64,000 nucleotides of DNA from Vibrio sp. UCD-FRSSP16_30 (GTDB taxonomy: Bacteria; Pseudomonadota; Gammaproteobacteria; Enterobacterales; Vibrionaceae): NCBI RefSeq assembly GCF_001676025.1, contig NZ_LZFW01000003.1, positions 1-64,000 on the forward strand, written 5' to 3'. The notes below the pieces were generated by a model. It worked only from the letters and a program-made list of their open reading frames with translations, was not told the origin of the DNA and did no database searches. A program made the position numbers and the translations under genes. Each line of letters begins with the position of its first letter. Position 1 is the first letter of the stretch. Below, piece by piece: positions 1 to 7,748 of the stretch.

Positions 1-297
1 AAGAGCATGCGGGTCACTTACTAGAAGTGCTTGAAGATCGTTATCAAAACAGCAGCACAATCGTCATCAGCCAATTACCCGTAAAGGAGTGGTACAACAT
101 GATCGGTAACGCTACCGTTGCAGACGCGCTAATGGATCGGCTCGTACACAATAGTCATCGAATAGAACTGGGAGGTGAATCAATGAGAAAACTGGCGCAA
201 TCCGATCACTTAGAGTAAAAATAAGAAGAGAGAAAAACGGCAGGATCTGGTGATCGGAATAAACCGAAACAGCTGATCGCAATCACCGGAATACGCA
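1..297 (+). mobile_element. IS21-family insertion sequence, right end (partial)
   Basis: The window opens inside an IS21-type element. The end of istB is followed by about 80 bp with repeated TGATCGG/CCGAA-like motifs (TGATCGGAATAAACCGAA, then TGATCGCAATCACCGGAA) and a terminal GGAATACGCA. Such motifs are typical of the multiple terminal repeats of IS21 elements. The right boundary near 297 is inferred from the final CA and is approximate. The left part, including istA, lies outside the window. Confidence 0.65.
3..218 (+). CDS. istB: IS21-family helper ATPase IstB (C-terminal fragment)
   Basis: The reading frame is already open at the window edge, so only the last 71 residues are visible. 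The stretch LLEVLEDRYQNSSTIVISQL, followed by PVKEWYNMIGNATVADALMDR, is the conserved C-terminal part of IstB. IstB is the AAA+ ATPase that assists the IstA transposase and helps choose target DNA. The frame ends normally at a TAA with no internal disruption, so the element may be intact upstream. It marks the left side of the accessory stretch that follows. Confidence 0.85.
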   Translation, partial: EHAGHLLEVLEDRYQNSSTIVISQLPVKEWYNMIGNATVADALMDRLVHNSHRIELGGESMRKLAQSDHLE

Positions 298-717
298 AGC
301 TAGTTAACGCACTACCTTTCTTACTTTCATTTTTCGCGAACCAACAAAAGACTACGTTAATGAATACAAACCTTACAAAGATAAGCTATCTCTAGGAGTG
401 TAGTGGATAAGCAAAACTGGCCATATAGATAGAGTTTTTTGCATGAGAAAAAGTAACTTAAATTGCGGGGTTTGAAATTAGGCTCAATTCTTCTCTGGCA
501 CGTTTTGGGGCAAAGACGTGTTTGCCGAGTCTGCGTCAACACGTCCTTGGACATAATTGAGTCAGTGACTGTGCTAAATTAGCAAATCATTGATAATTAC
601 AGGTATGGCAAATTTACTTGTGAAGAGCTAGTGCGATGAGTAACATCGCACTAGCAAAAGTATTGGTTTATGTTAGGTGCCTATTAAGTGTAATTACGTT
701 AAATTAGGTAAGAATCA
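298..717. other. Intergenic stretch without a convincing gene
   Basis: No coding region with a ribosome binding site is seen between the IS end and the lipoprotein gene. The only clear structure is the perfect hairpin at 627-655. A 65-codon minus-strand frame at 357-554 lacks any recognisable feature. Confidence 0.5.
627..655. repeat. Perfect 12-bp inverted repeat
   Basis: GCTAGTGCGATG is followed by a 5-base loop and CATCGCACTAGC. It lies about 60 bp downstream of the minus-strand lipoprotein gene and could act as its terminator. However, no T-run follows on that strand, so the role is uncertain. Confidence 0.6.
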
Positions 718-984
718 TCATTGCGACCCAAGCAACAGCATTGCACCGGCTTGCTGTTGTCCTGAAAATGATTGCATTTTAGTAATGTAAATAATTTTGC
801 ATTGCTCATTATTACTAAAATTCACTCCTCGACGTTCTAACTCTGAAAACGCAACGTCTCTATTCGCGTCATAAGCAGCTTCTGAACATAACTGTGCTGT
901 AGTCATATTTTCAGCAGATTTTGGAGTAAGAACGCAGCCTGATAAGCTAAAAAAAACAGTAATAAAAAAGATAGTTCGAAACAA
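718..984 (-). CDS. Small lipoprotein of unknown function
   Basis: This is an 88-residue protein with an N-terminal hydrophobic segment and a lipobox (LSGC, Cys at residue 17), so it should be an exported lipoprotein with a mature chain of about 72 residues. No known domain is recognised. The start is TTG, which is supported by an excellent Shine-Dalgarno (GGAGG, 7 bases upstream) lying inside the last codons of the preceding gene. The gap to the upstream gene's stop is 2 bases, so the two are probably translated together. Confidence 0.7.
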   Translation of the reverse strand: MFRTIFFITVFFSLSGCVLTPKSAENMTTAQLCSEAAYDANRDVAFSELERRGVNFSNNEQCKIIYITKMQSFSGQQQAGAMLLLGSQ

Positions 985-986
985 AA

Positions 987-1292
987 TTAGACCTCCGTAA
1001 TCCTAAGCTTCTCCACACTAGGGAAGATAACTTCAATATCTTTACAACTCATCCACCTTCCTCCTTTTAGAGAACTTAAATCATTCAATTTCTGAGTAGC
1101 ATCCAGTTTATTGTTCGACAAATCCCCATCGAAAGATCGTAATTTCCCATCATCTACAATTAACCATCGGCTTTTTTCCTTTTTGATATTAATAAATATC
1201 GTCCCGTCCGGAAATGGGGGCAACGTATCAGCGTTAGAACTCCCGTGATTAGCTGGAATGAAAGGTTCTTTTTGAAACAATGATTCACTCAT
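987..1292 (-). CDS. Hypothetical protein upstream of small lipoprotein
   Basis: This 101-residue soluble protein has no signal peptide and no family I recognise. It has an ATG start with an AAGGG-type ribosome binding site. Its 3' end carries the ribosome binding site of the lipoprotein gene, so the pair forms a two-gene operon on the minus strand. The central part alternates short hydrophobic strands (TIFINIK, SRWLIVDDGKL), which is compatible with a small beta-rich fold. Function unknown. Confidence 0.6.
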   Translation of the reverse strand: MSESLFQKEPFIPANHGSSNADTLPPFPDGTIFINIKKEKSRWLIVDDGKLRSFDGDLSNNKLDATQKLNDLSSLKGGRWMSCKDIEVIFPSVEKLRITEV

Positions 1293-1976
1293 ACCAATCC
1301 CTTTATTTTAAAATGAGTTGTTGATAATCAAAGTACAACAAAAAAGGGAGAGGGCAAGCGTCAAAGAAAGCCACCCCTAGCTTCAACGAAGCTAAATAAA
1401 CAACTGTTAACAACAAATAAATTAACTAATTCGCTTAAAATGAACACCTCAAAATCGGTGTTTATTATTCCTATTATAGTTAGCTATCAAAAACAGCCCA
1501 CCAGAGACCCTCAAACGCTCTTAACGAAGCTTTACAAGGCATAGCACCTTGTAAGTTTGTGACGCTTTCAGAGCGATTTACTGAGCAAAAATTATCTAGT
1601 TGCTTTGAACTAAGAGTTGCACTCTGATACCCATTTTACGTTCTTTGTGAGTTTTGTTTGTCAGATTAGTTCTATTAGGTCAAAAACTACTCGACTGTGA
1701 TTGTGGACTTTTTGGCGAAACCAATTTCGGGGCAAAACATATTTTAAGTTGACCTAGTAAATGTCCGAAAATGACACCGAATTACCGCTATTTTAGTCTA
1801 ATCGAACTGGGCATTTGCAATGTGAAATCCATTTTGCTATCCATCTAATATCGTTTACACCATCACCCACTGTGACTGTGCTACCGCAGTCAATAATCTC
1901 TTTTTCATAATTTCATCTCCTGATAATTCAAGAGGAATCCGCTACTAATTAATGATATTTGATTACTAGTAATCGA
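1293..1976. other. Intergenic stretch with several hairpins
   Basis: No gene is supported. Structures seen are a short palindrome TAGCTT-CAAC-GAAGCTA near 1378, a terminator-like AACACC-N8-GGTGTT followed by TTATTATT at 1443-1466 (plus orientation), and a long imperfect hairpin at 1516-1575 with outer CGCTCT/AGAGCG and inner TTACAAGG/CCTTGTAA arms. This could be decayed accessory DNA. I found no integron attC consensus. Confidence 0.45.
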
Positions 1977-2189
1977 TTAATAGAATCGGGTGTTTTCATT
2001 TATAGTTTCGTTCATCATCTTGTTTAGATAGAGTAGCGTCCTAAGACAATCAGCGAGTATAAATACGGTTATCAAGCTAATGATACCTAGACATACTGAC
2101 CAAGTATTTCCAGTATTCAGCCCATAGTTGATACAGGATATGGCCAGTATAATTTGAATGGATATTGGTATCATGTATATCAGCACCAT
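1977..2189 (-). CDS. Small two-helix membrane protein, function unknown
   Basis: This is a 70-residue protein with two hydrophobic segments (about residues 3-22 and 30-52) separated by a short polar turn, followed by a charged C-terminal tail. It is probably an inner-membrane hairpin. The ATG start has a good ribosome binding site (AGGAAC, 6 bases away). No neighbour suggests a role. It lies in the accessory stretch after the IS21 end. Confidence 0.5.
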   Translation of the reverse strand: MVLIYMIPISIQIILAISCINYGLNTGNTWSVCLGIISLITVFILADCLRTLLYLNKMMNETINENTRFY

Positions 2190-2324
2190 ACATAGTTCCT
2201 AGTTAGTTTGTAAGTCCTTTTTACTACAAGTAAATACTATACTCCACTCTTCCAGCGAACACAAAAGTAATCACTTACTGATAACTGAATATCAATTAAT
2301 TGTATTGAGCTTCACAATAAAAGC

Positions 2325-2477
2325 ATGAAAGAAGAGCAGAAAGCTTCAGATGAGAGAGGCAAGCTTTTAGCCCTAAGAAAAGAAGTTAAGTCGCTTTGGG
2401 TAGAGAAAGATGCATCCATTGTATCCAAGGATGGAGTAGCTCCAAAAACACTTATTTTGGAGTACTGCTCTGGGTAG
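2325..2477 (+). CDS. Possible 50-residue orphan ORF
   Basis: This ATG-initiated frame encodes 50 mostly charged residues (MKEEQKASDERGKLLALRKE onward) with coding-like composition and a probable N-terminal helix. The ribosome binding site is weak. A TTACTGATAA sequence at 2275-2284 lies upstream and matches part of the block found before two minus-strand genes nearby. It could be a real small gene or a decayed fragment. Confidence 0.3.
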   Translation: MKEEQKASDERGKLLALRKEVKSLWVEKDASIVSKDGVAPKTLILEYCSG

Positions 2478-2491
2478 TGGTTTCTGAATGA

Positions 2492-2995
2492 TTATTTAGG
2501 GTAGTGTTCTCGATAATCTTCTACGGAAAGACATGACTTGATTGCAGACCGCCCCATCATTCGCTCAAGCATATTAAGGCCGTCTGTGCCAAGAGCTTCA
2601 TAGACAGCTTGTGTCAATCTCAATAAGCCAGCAGAAGCTAGATTATGAGTCTCGTTAGAATTACTAATAGCGTGTGACACAAATAATGAAATTATATTGC
2701 AGAATCCACCGTCTTTTAGGCCAAGTTCCCATGCGATCTCAAGTTGCTCTGGAGTTTGAATTTTTCTTAGATCAACGAACTTAGTAAAGTATGGCATCAC
2801 CTTGCCACGAAGCCCATTCAAAAGCTCATCAGATTTATAGTAGGGCTGCACGGCCGAAGCGTATTGTCGACCCCACCTCATTGCTACATTTATCATTGTG
2901 ACATTCTTAACACCCCCCTCAATAAAACATTCGAAAATCGCATTGTTTACTTCTTGAAGGTTTGTTTCTCGTTGGGCATTCGTAATTCTAGCCAT
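2492..2995 (-). CDS. TetR-like transcriptional regulator (copy 1)
   Basis: This 167-residue protein has an N-terminal region laid out like a TetR helix-turn-helix: ARITNAQRETN, a helix, then TMINVAMRWGRQYASAVQPYYKSDELL, including the typical YY-K-ELL segment after the recognition helix. It is short for the family (usually about 190-220), and the C-terminal ligand domain is unassigned. It is related over its length to the plus-strand regulator at 4200-4670. Both begin MA[RK]IT-AQR and share LRGKV-P following the HTH. The ATG start has an AAGGAA site. An 18-bp block shared with another nearby promoter sits just upstream (3006-3023). Confidence 0.65.
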   Translation of the reverse strand: MARITNAQRETNLQEVNNAIFECFIEGGVKNVTMINVAMRWGRQYASAVQPYYKSDELLNGLRGKVMPYFTKFVDLRKIQTPEQLEIAWELGLKDGGFCNIISLFVSHAISNSNETHNLASAGLLRLTQAVYEALGTDGLNMLERMMGRSAIKSCLSVEDYREHYPK

Positions 2996-3005
2996 GCATT
3001 ATTCC

Positions 3006-3023
3006 TTATCAGTAATTATTTAT
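3006..3023. promoter_or_regulatory. 18-bp block shared by two promoter regions (copy 1)
   Basis: TTATCAGTAATTATTTAT occurs here, directly upstream of the TetR-like gene, and identically at 3648-3665, upstream of the next minus-strand gene pair. A shared operator for the TetR-like protein is a reasonable guess but is not shown. Confidence 0.4.
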
Positions 3024-3281
3024 TATCTCACAGCAATCAAAAATTCTATCGATAATTGTCATATTTTCTGTGGCTTTTCATCGCCTAAATAGCAATAGGT
3101 CAGACTATGGTTGCGCTTTAACTCAGTTAAAAACGAGATTTTAAAGTCTAAAATAAAGAGAGTAATCTCATCCTTACAAGAAAGAACGTAAGTTATTAGG
3201 AAGATGGGCACCCAGTGCCACAAGAGCAGTTTTAGAGACTAAAAATCTGCCCGAAGGTATGTTTTATCAGAAGTATAATGC

Positions 3282-3404
3282 TTAATCTTCTTCTTCATGA
3301 AATTGAAGATCATAACCACAACACAGGCATTCTGGAGTCAAGTCAACTGGCATCACGATAATGTGACCGCATTTAGGGCAAAAATCCCCTTGTTCTAGAT
3401 TCAT
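3282..3404 (-). CDS. 40-residue zinc-ribbon protein
   Basis: This very small protein begins MNLEQGDFCPKCGHIIVMPV and has two CxxC pairs (C9-C12 and C26-C29) spaced as in a rubredoxin-type zinc ribbon, then an acidic tail (HEEED). The four cysteines in 40 residues are hard to explain by chance. The start ATG follows the upstream gene's TAA by 2 bases, so it is probably translated by coupling. It may act as a small nucleic-acid or protein-binding zinc module. Function unknown. Confidence 0.65.
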   Translation of the reverse strand: MNLEQGDFCPKCGHIIVMPVDLTPECLCCGYDLQFHEEED

Positions 3405-3406
3405 GG

Positions 3407-3559
3407 TTAAACCGCCAACAATGAAATGAAATGGAGGCTTCTCCAACACACAAGTACATCACTATTCTGATCATATAAAGTGTCGGCAAAATAACGACAT
3501 CCTACATTAGGCCGAACGATAATTTCTTTATGTAGTGCCTGTTCTTGGAAAGTGTTCAT
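3407..3559 (-). CDS. Hypothetical small protein upstream of zinc-ribbon gene
   Basis: The frame ends 2 bases before the zinc-ribbon start. The ATG at 3559 gives 50 residues (MNTFQEQALHKEIIVRPNVG onward) with a weak AGGGCT site. A GTG at 3634 would extend it to 75 residues, but that codon lies inside the arm of a perfect inverted repeat and has no ribosome binding site, so the short form is preferred. No family is recognised. Coupling to the next gene is the main argument that it is real. Confidence 0.4.
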   Translation of the reverse strand: MNTFQEQALHKEIIVRPNVGCRYFADTLYDQNSDVLVCWRSLHFISLLAV

Positions 3560-3627
3560 AGCCCTAGTCCTATCTTGAACCTTGGGGAGTCCCCCTCCCC
3601 CATCATAGTAATATGATTGTACTTTAA

Positions 3628-3677
3628 CCCGCACATTACATAAATCATTATCAGTAATTATTTATGTAATGTGCGGG
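3628..3677. repeat. Perfect 18-bp inverted repeat with 14-bp loop
   Basis: CCCGCACATTACATAAAT (3628-3645) is perfectly complementary to 3660-3677. The loop and right arm contain the second copy of the 18-bp block (3648-3665). There is no T-run, so a simple terminator is unlikely. A large operator or the recombination end of a lost element are alternatives. Confidence 0.75.
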
Positions 3678-3763
3678 GGTATTTGTATTGTTCATGAATA
3701 ATTTTCAAAGATGCTAATTGATTCTAGGACGAGTAAACCTTATTTCGGACGGGTCAAAGAATT

Positions 3764-3796
3764 AAAAAAAAAGCTGACTAATTGTCAGCTTTTTTA
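3764..3796. terminator. Bidirectional rho-independent terminator
   Basis: An A-run, AGCTGAC, a 5-base loop, GTCAGCT and a T-run form a classic intrinsic terminator that is symmetrical on both strands. No intact gene ends directly at it, so it may belong to a deleted gene. Confidence 0.75.
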
Positions 3797-3891
3797 CTTC
3801 TTACTTGGTACATCTTGTACGCTAACACGATCCCTGTGACGATAATCTTACTCGTCAACCAAATCATCTATATCTAAGATCTCCTCTGTAA

Positions 3892-4167
3892 GTTAATAAA
3901 TATAGCCACTTTTCCCACTATGTCATCAAGTTCTCTAACTTTAATTCAACTACTGCAATAGAAGTAAGTGCTGTAGAGGCAAATTTTGTAACATCTGAGA
4001 TGTTTATCAAATTCCATTCATCACAATCATATGAAATTGAAAGTAATGCGGTTGTAGATAATATTTACTCAATCTCTATATCAGTTTGCCCACTCAAAGA
4101 ATATTACATTCTCAGAACGGATTACTCAAGAGGCTTTAAATACTCAGGACGTAATAATGTGTTATGA
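3892..4167 (+). pseudogene. Open frame without a start, probable gene remnant
   Basis: A 91-codon open frame runs from 3892 to the TGA at 4165-4167. Its second half reads like a real protein end (FHSSQSYEIESNAVVDNIYS, then RTDYSRGFKYSGRNNVL). The only in-frame ATG is at 4000, giving 55 residues with no good ribosome binding site. An ATG in another frame at 3920 runs into a stop after 13 codons. This pattern fits a 5'-truncated or frameshifted gene. No family is recognised. Confidence 0.35.
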
Positions 4168-4199
4168 TCCTTTCATGTGAGTAAAACTTGGAATATATA

Positions 4200-4670
4200 G
4201 TGGCTAAAATTACCGCGGAACAAAGATCAATCAATCTAGAAAGATACACAAAGAAAGTATTGGATATATTCTGGCGGGACGGTTGGGATGGCGTAACACA
4301 TCTCTCAGTTGCTAGTGAATTAGGCATTCGAAAGTCGACCCTCCAATCCTACTTCCCAGACAAAGTATCTTTCGGACAGGCACTTCGTGGCAAAGTACTA
4401 CCAGAAGTAATGAAGCATTTAGATCTGAGCACGCCTGATAAGTTCAAGCAATCATGGGAAGATGCTATGAACGACCTCAGATTCAAAAGAATCGTGCACA
4501 TGCTAGTGATCAATGCTACATCAAAATCTACAAGTGACATGACTGTTGGTGGAATAAATCGATTACAAGGCGTTCTGGCTGAAGCGTGGCAAGATGAAGA
4601 TTTAGCTCAGGATGTTATGTATTGGGTACTAGGCGCAAGTGTGATGACGTTAGCCAAAAGAGAAGCGTGA
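4200..4670 (+). CDS. TetR-like transcriptional regulator (copy 2)
   Basis: Starting from GTG at 4200, this is 156 residues (MAKITAEQRSINLERYTKKV onward). That start gives the same N-terminus as the paralogue at 2492-2995 and has a TTGGAA site 7 bases upstream. A TTG four codons earlier is less likely. The HTH region is THLSVASELGIRKSTLQSYFPDKVSFGQALRGKV, with the Y/F-P-D-K motif common in TetR proteins. The C-terminal domain is short and unassigned. It probably arose with copy 1 from the same regulator family. The target genes are not evident. Confidence 0.7.
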   Translation: MAKITAEQRSINLERYTKKVLDIFWRDGWDGVTHLSVASELGIRKSTLQSYFPDKVSFGQALRGKVLPEVMKHLDLSTPDKFKQSWEDAMNDLRFKRIVHMLVINATSKSTSDMTVGGINRLQGVLAEAWQDEDLAQDVMYWVLGASVMTLAKREA

Positions 4671-4957
4671 AGTGTTAGAAGCATGGGGAAAAAGCCATCA
4701 GAATAGGAATTAATACTGACCCTGTTATCCGAGCTATTTTATTTGCTAAAGCACAACTGCAACATAAAATAGCTTATGACGCTTCAGCTCAATTAGCCAA
4801 GATCCAAAGTCATATTTAGCCGTCCTATCCCTCCAAAGACCACCTCTAGCTGATTTTTTGCAATGTAATTATCAGTTCCATCTCAAACTATTTCTGATTA
4901 ATTAAGTTAACAGCTTATATTTCCAAATAGCTTGGCGCGAAACCATCCACACTGATG
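4671..4957. other. Intergenic stretch with a possible coding remnant
   Basis: A plus-strand frame open from 4679 to the TAG at 4817-4819 encodes about 46 coding-like residues (including IRIGINTDPVIRAILFAKAQ) but lacks a start codon. It looks like the C-terminal end of a lost gene. Nothing else is seen up to the porin terminator. Confidence 0.3.
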
Positions 4958-4994
4958 TAAAAAAGGGACCTGACATATGTCAGATCCCTTTTTA
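4958..4994 (-). terminator. Terminator of the porin gene
   Basis: AAAAGGGA...TGACATATGTCA...TCCCTTTTT forms a strong hairpin with runs on both sides, 20 bp downstream of the porin stop. A near copy, with about 20 bp of flanking sequence, recurs at 7035-7092. Confidence 0.85.
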
Positions 4995-5013
4995 CTTATC
5001 AGCCTAAGCTCAA

Positions 5014-6123
5014 CTAAAATGCGTAGATAAGAGTTAAGCCAGATAGTGTGTCTTCTTGCTTGCCCGCACCTAGGTTATCTTCTTGCGTTCTTCTAACTTC
5101 ACCAGAGATAATCAGTTGTGGGGTTGCATGGTAGCTTAAACCCATAGAATAGATGCTACGTTTGCCATCGATATTCACGTCACTATCATCAAAATCTACA
5201 TGAGATAGGTAGACATAAGGGCGTAAGCCGATGCTGAAATAGTAATGAGCGTACAGATCGTAGCCTAATGCATCAGCGTATTCATTTGATTTACCCGTTG
5301 GGGCTGTACCGTCAAAGCCGTAGCCTAATAAGTCTGTTTCATGTGCTTTTTTACCATCAGTCACGGCTGCTGAAACCTGAAGGCCTTTATTCGCATATTT
5401 AGCCGCAATGGTGGTTAGTTGCTGCATATCATCGCCACTCAGAGCAACTGCTGCACCATCCATATTATTTTGCATATAGGTGGCACCAAGACTTAACCCA
5501 AAGTCAAAATCATAACTCGCAGCAATCGCTATGTTGCTATCACGCTGAAGAGTGTCAGCAACGTTAGATACATTGTTAAAACCGTATTGCGCTGAAAGAT
5601 TTAAGCCTTCAAAGTTTTTACGATAGACAACTAGATTGTCACCACGCGCAGTTGCTAGGAAACCACCATCTTTACCATCACTAAATATCGGTGTTGCATC
5701 CGGATCGAATACGATTAGGTTATCCATATAGCCTGCAACATCATGGTAAGCTGAATATTGTTTACCAACACGTAAGCTACCATAGTCTTCGTTATTAATA
5801 GTGATATAGCCTAAACGACTACGAAATTGATCATGCCCCGTATTACCAATTTTATTTGATGGTGGATTAAGAATGGTATCCCATTCTAATTTCATATCAC
5901 TTGACCAGCCATTACTCATTTGGCGTTCGACTGAAATTCCTAAAGTTGTACGGCTGGTATTAAAATAGTGGTCTAAAAAGTGTACCGGTTGCCAATAATC
6001 AATTAGGACTGCACCTGATATATCGACCTTATTAACGTCATCGTCATAAATAGTGGCTGACATTGCGTGGCTAGACATTGCTAGACCAGCACTAAGCAAA
6101 AGGATTTTATTATATTTTTTCAT
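5014..6123 (-). CDS. Outer-membrane general porin (OmpC/OmpU-like)
   Basis: This is a 369-residue precursor with a signal peptide (MKKYNKILLL...HAMSA, about 23 residues). The mature chain begins TIYDDDVNKVDISGAVLIDY and ends in TLIYAF with the terminal aromatic residue needed for outer-membrane insertion. Features of trimeric diffusion porins are visible: RVGKQYSAYHDVAGYMDN in the region of loop 3 and many alternating amphipathic strands. The ATG at 6123 is preferred because GGAAC lies 8 bases upstream. A TTG four codons earlier is in frame. It forms a passive pore for small hydrophilic solutes. A single gene with its own terminator. Which Vibrio porin it is orthologous to cannot be fixed from sequence alone. 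Confidence 0.85.
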   Translation of the reverse strand: MKKYNKILLLSAGLAMSSHAMSATIYDDDVNKVDISGAVLIDYWQPVHFLDHYFNTSRTTLGISVERQMSNGWSSDMKLEWDTILNPPSNKIGNTGHDQFRSRLGYITINNEDYGSLRVGKQYSAYHDVAGYMDNLIVFDPDATPIFSDGKDGGFLATARGDNLVVYRKNFEGLNLSAQYGFNNVSNVADTLQRDSNIAIAASYDFDFGLSLGATYMQNNMDGAAVALSGDDMQQLTTIAAKYANKGLQVSAAVTDGKKAHETDLLGYGFDGTAPTGKSNEYADALGYDLYAHYYFSIGLRPYVYLSHVDFDDSDVNIDGKRSIYSMGLSYHATPQLIISGEVRRTQEDNLGAGKQEDTLSGLTLIYAF

Positions 6124-7034
6124 TTTAAGTTCCAATGTGTAGAGGATTAAAACATGACAAAATAGACGCCTTACGTTCTGCCATGTTTAATTTCACGTTT
6201 TAATACTAAAGACCATCAGTAAGTTAATTATATTTATTTTATGGTTATTACTTTGTTCTCAACTTTTGCATCTATGGGTAGATGAACTACTGCAATGCAA
6301 TAGTGAGCGATGGCATTAGTATTGTAGTTCTCAAAGAATTCACTGTGCTTCTTTTTTACAACAGCGAAGTCATTTAAGTTGGTCGCAAGAACTGTATTTT
6401 TAACAGTGTCTTATACGATTCGATAAGCAAAATGAAATCACCAGACTGTCTAAATCAACATTTAAACATAATGATCAATGACTCTTTCTATTATTAAATA
6501 ATTTTCGTTACTATTGTTTTCAGAATGAAATTAATATTAAAACAATCACAGATTAATTTTCAAATTAACCTAATGAACATTTAAATTACCATTGATAATA
6601 GCCCTTAAAAATATCACTACTTTTAAGGGGAGGATTTTATAGTTTTGTGAACGTAGGAAGGATTGAGATTTTATAGTCGTTTGTATACCAAGCTAAAGAG
6701 CTTGACCATAATTGGTCTGGATTTGTTAGATTATTATTCATATCTAATTCCATTGTTATCTCTAGCTTATTGACTGATGAAGCTATATTTCCACAAACCA
6801 CATATTAAGTAAATTGAAGCGAATTATAAATGTGACCATTATCGATCTAAGTCGATGATTATTTTGTCATCAATCACAAAAAACAAAATTGAGTAATATT
6901 ATTTTTAATAATAGGCGTTATTAACTAAATAAATTCAATCTTCTCGCAATTCACTGAACAGAGCGTAGTCAATGGATAAAAAACGCTAAAGCAACTCACT
7001 TCACTAGCATGACACTAAGCTACTTTCTTTCATA
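6124..7034. other. Long AT-rich intergenic stretch
   Basis: About 900 bp without a supported gene. One inverted repeat, CCTTAAAA-N10-TTTTAAGG (about 6604-6629), is the only structure noted. A long regulatory leader for the porin or an unrecognised small RNA are possible. Confidence 0.4.
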
Positions 7035-7070
7035 AAAAATGGGACCAGACATAAGTCAGATCCCATTTTA
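7035..7070 (-). terminator. Terminator, near copy of the porin terminator
   Basis: AAAATGGGAC...GACATAAGTC...ATCCCATTTTA forms a hairpin downstream of the exported beta-barrel-like protein gene. Its sequence and following TAAGCTCAACT segment match the terminator at 4958-4994 and its flank. Confidence 0.8.
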
Positions 7071-7118
7071 GCTATCAGTTTAAGCTCAACTTTTTTTGTT
7101 AGCTAAACACTAATGCGA

Positions 7119-7748
7119 TTACTTCACTCTTTCTAGAACAGAAGAATCGGTATGAGCAAAAGAGCTGTTGTAGATATCTAGAGCAGTTGTTTGTGAGTAA
7201 GTTAGCGTATCGCCATCAATCTTGATGTTCATAGAAAAATCAGTAGTTGATGCGTTTGCTGTCATGTAGTTAGATTCGGCGATACCACGAGCGGCAACTT
7301 TCAGGCTCATTTCGTTACCTGCAACGCCTTCAGCGGTTACACATGTTGTTCTTGGCACACAAAATGAGTTGTATACCATTTGGTTGTCTTTATCGTAAAT
7401 GAAGTAACCACGCTGATCGTGGAACTTAGAATCATCTGCTTTACGGAAAACTTCTTGTTTATAGTACAAAGCAACGAGAGTTTGCTCACTCGCATTCACT
7501 GCGTCAGCAGCAACTTCAAAAGTCATAACTTCATAAAAAGGAGTAACGGCTGGGCCACCTTTACCTTGAGGTGTACCTTCTTGAGCTGGTGAAATATCAA
7601 CACCACCAGTTTCAACTGATTTCCATGTACCAACAAATTGTGCAAGAGGTCCAAAGTCAAGACCATCGATAACAGTGTTGTCATGGTCAGCCATAGCGCC
7701 AAAAGGAACCATCAGGGAGAGAGCAAGGATAGAAGACTTAAGTTTCAT
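7119..7748 (-). CDS. Exported protein, heme-binding beta-barrel (nitrobindin)-like
   Basis: This 209-residue protein has a signal peptide (MKLKSSILALSLMVPFGAMA). The mature part begins with FGPLAQFVGTWKSVETGG, similar to the N-terminus of lipocalin/nitrobindin-type barrels. It then shows repeated beta strands (YYEVMTFEV-like, QTLVALYYKQEVF, GYFIYDKDNQMVYNSFCVPR). Two cysteines (FCVPRTTC) may form a disulfide. The ATG at 7748 has a GGAAAT site. The longer upstream extension is AT-rich leader. A periplasmic ligand-binding barrel is likely, but the ligand is unknown and the family call is tentative. Confidence 0.6.
   Translation of the reverse strand: MKLKSSILALSLMVPFGAMADHDNTVIDGLDFGPLAQFVGTWKSVETGGVDISPAQEGTPQGKGGPAVTPFYEVMTFEVAADAVNASEQTLVALYYKQEVFRKADDSKFHDQRGYFIYDKDNQMVYNSFCVPRTTCVTAEGVAGNEMSLKVAARGIAESNYMTANASTTDFSMNIKIDGDTLTYSQTTALDIYNSSFAHTDSSVLERVK

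Noticed and set aside
357..554. Minus-strand 65-codon frame after the IS21 end
   Set aside because: There is no ribosome binding site and no protein-like pattern, and it overlaps no structured element. Probably chance.
1500..1600. Possible integron attC site
   Set aside because: The hairpin at 1516-1575 lacks the conserved core-site GTTRRRY and the attC arm arrangement. No integrase or cassette array is visible.
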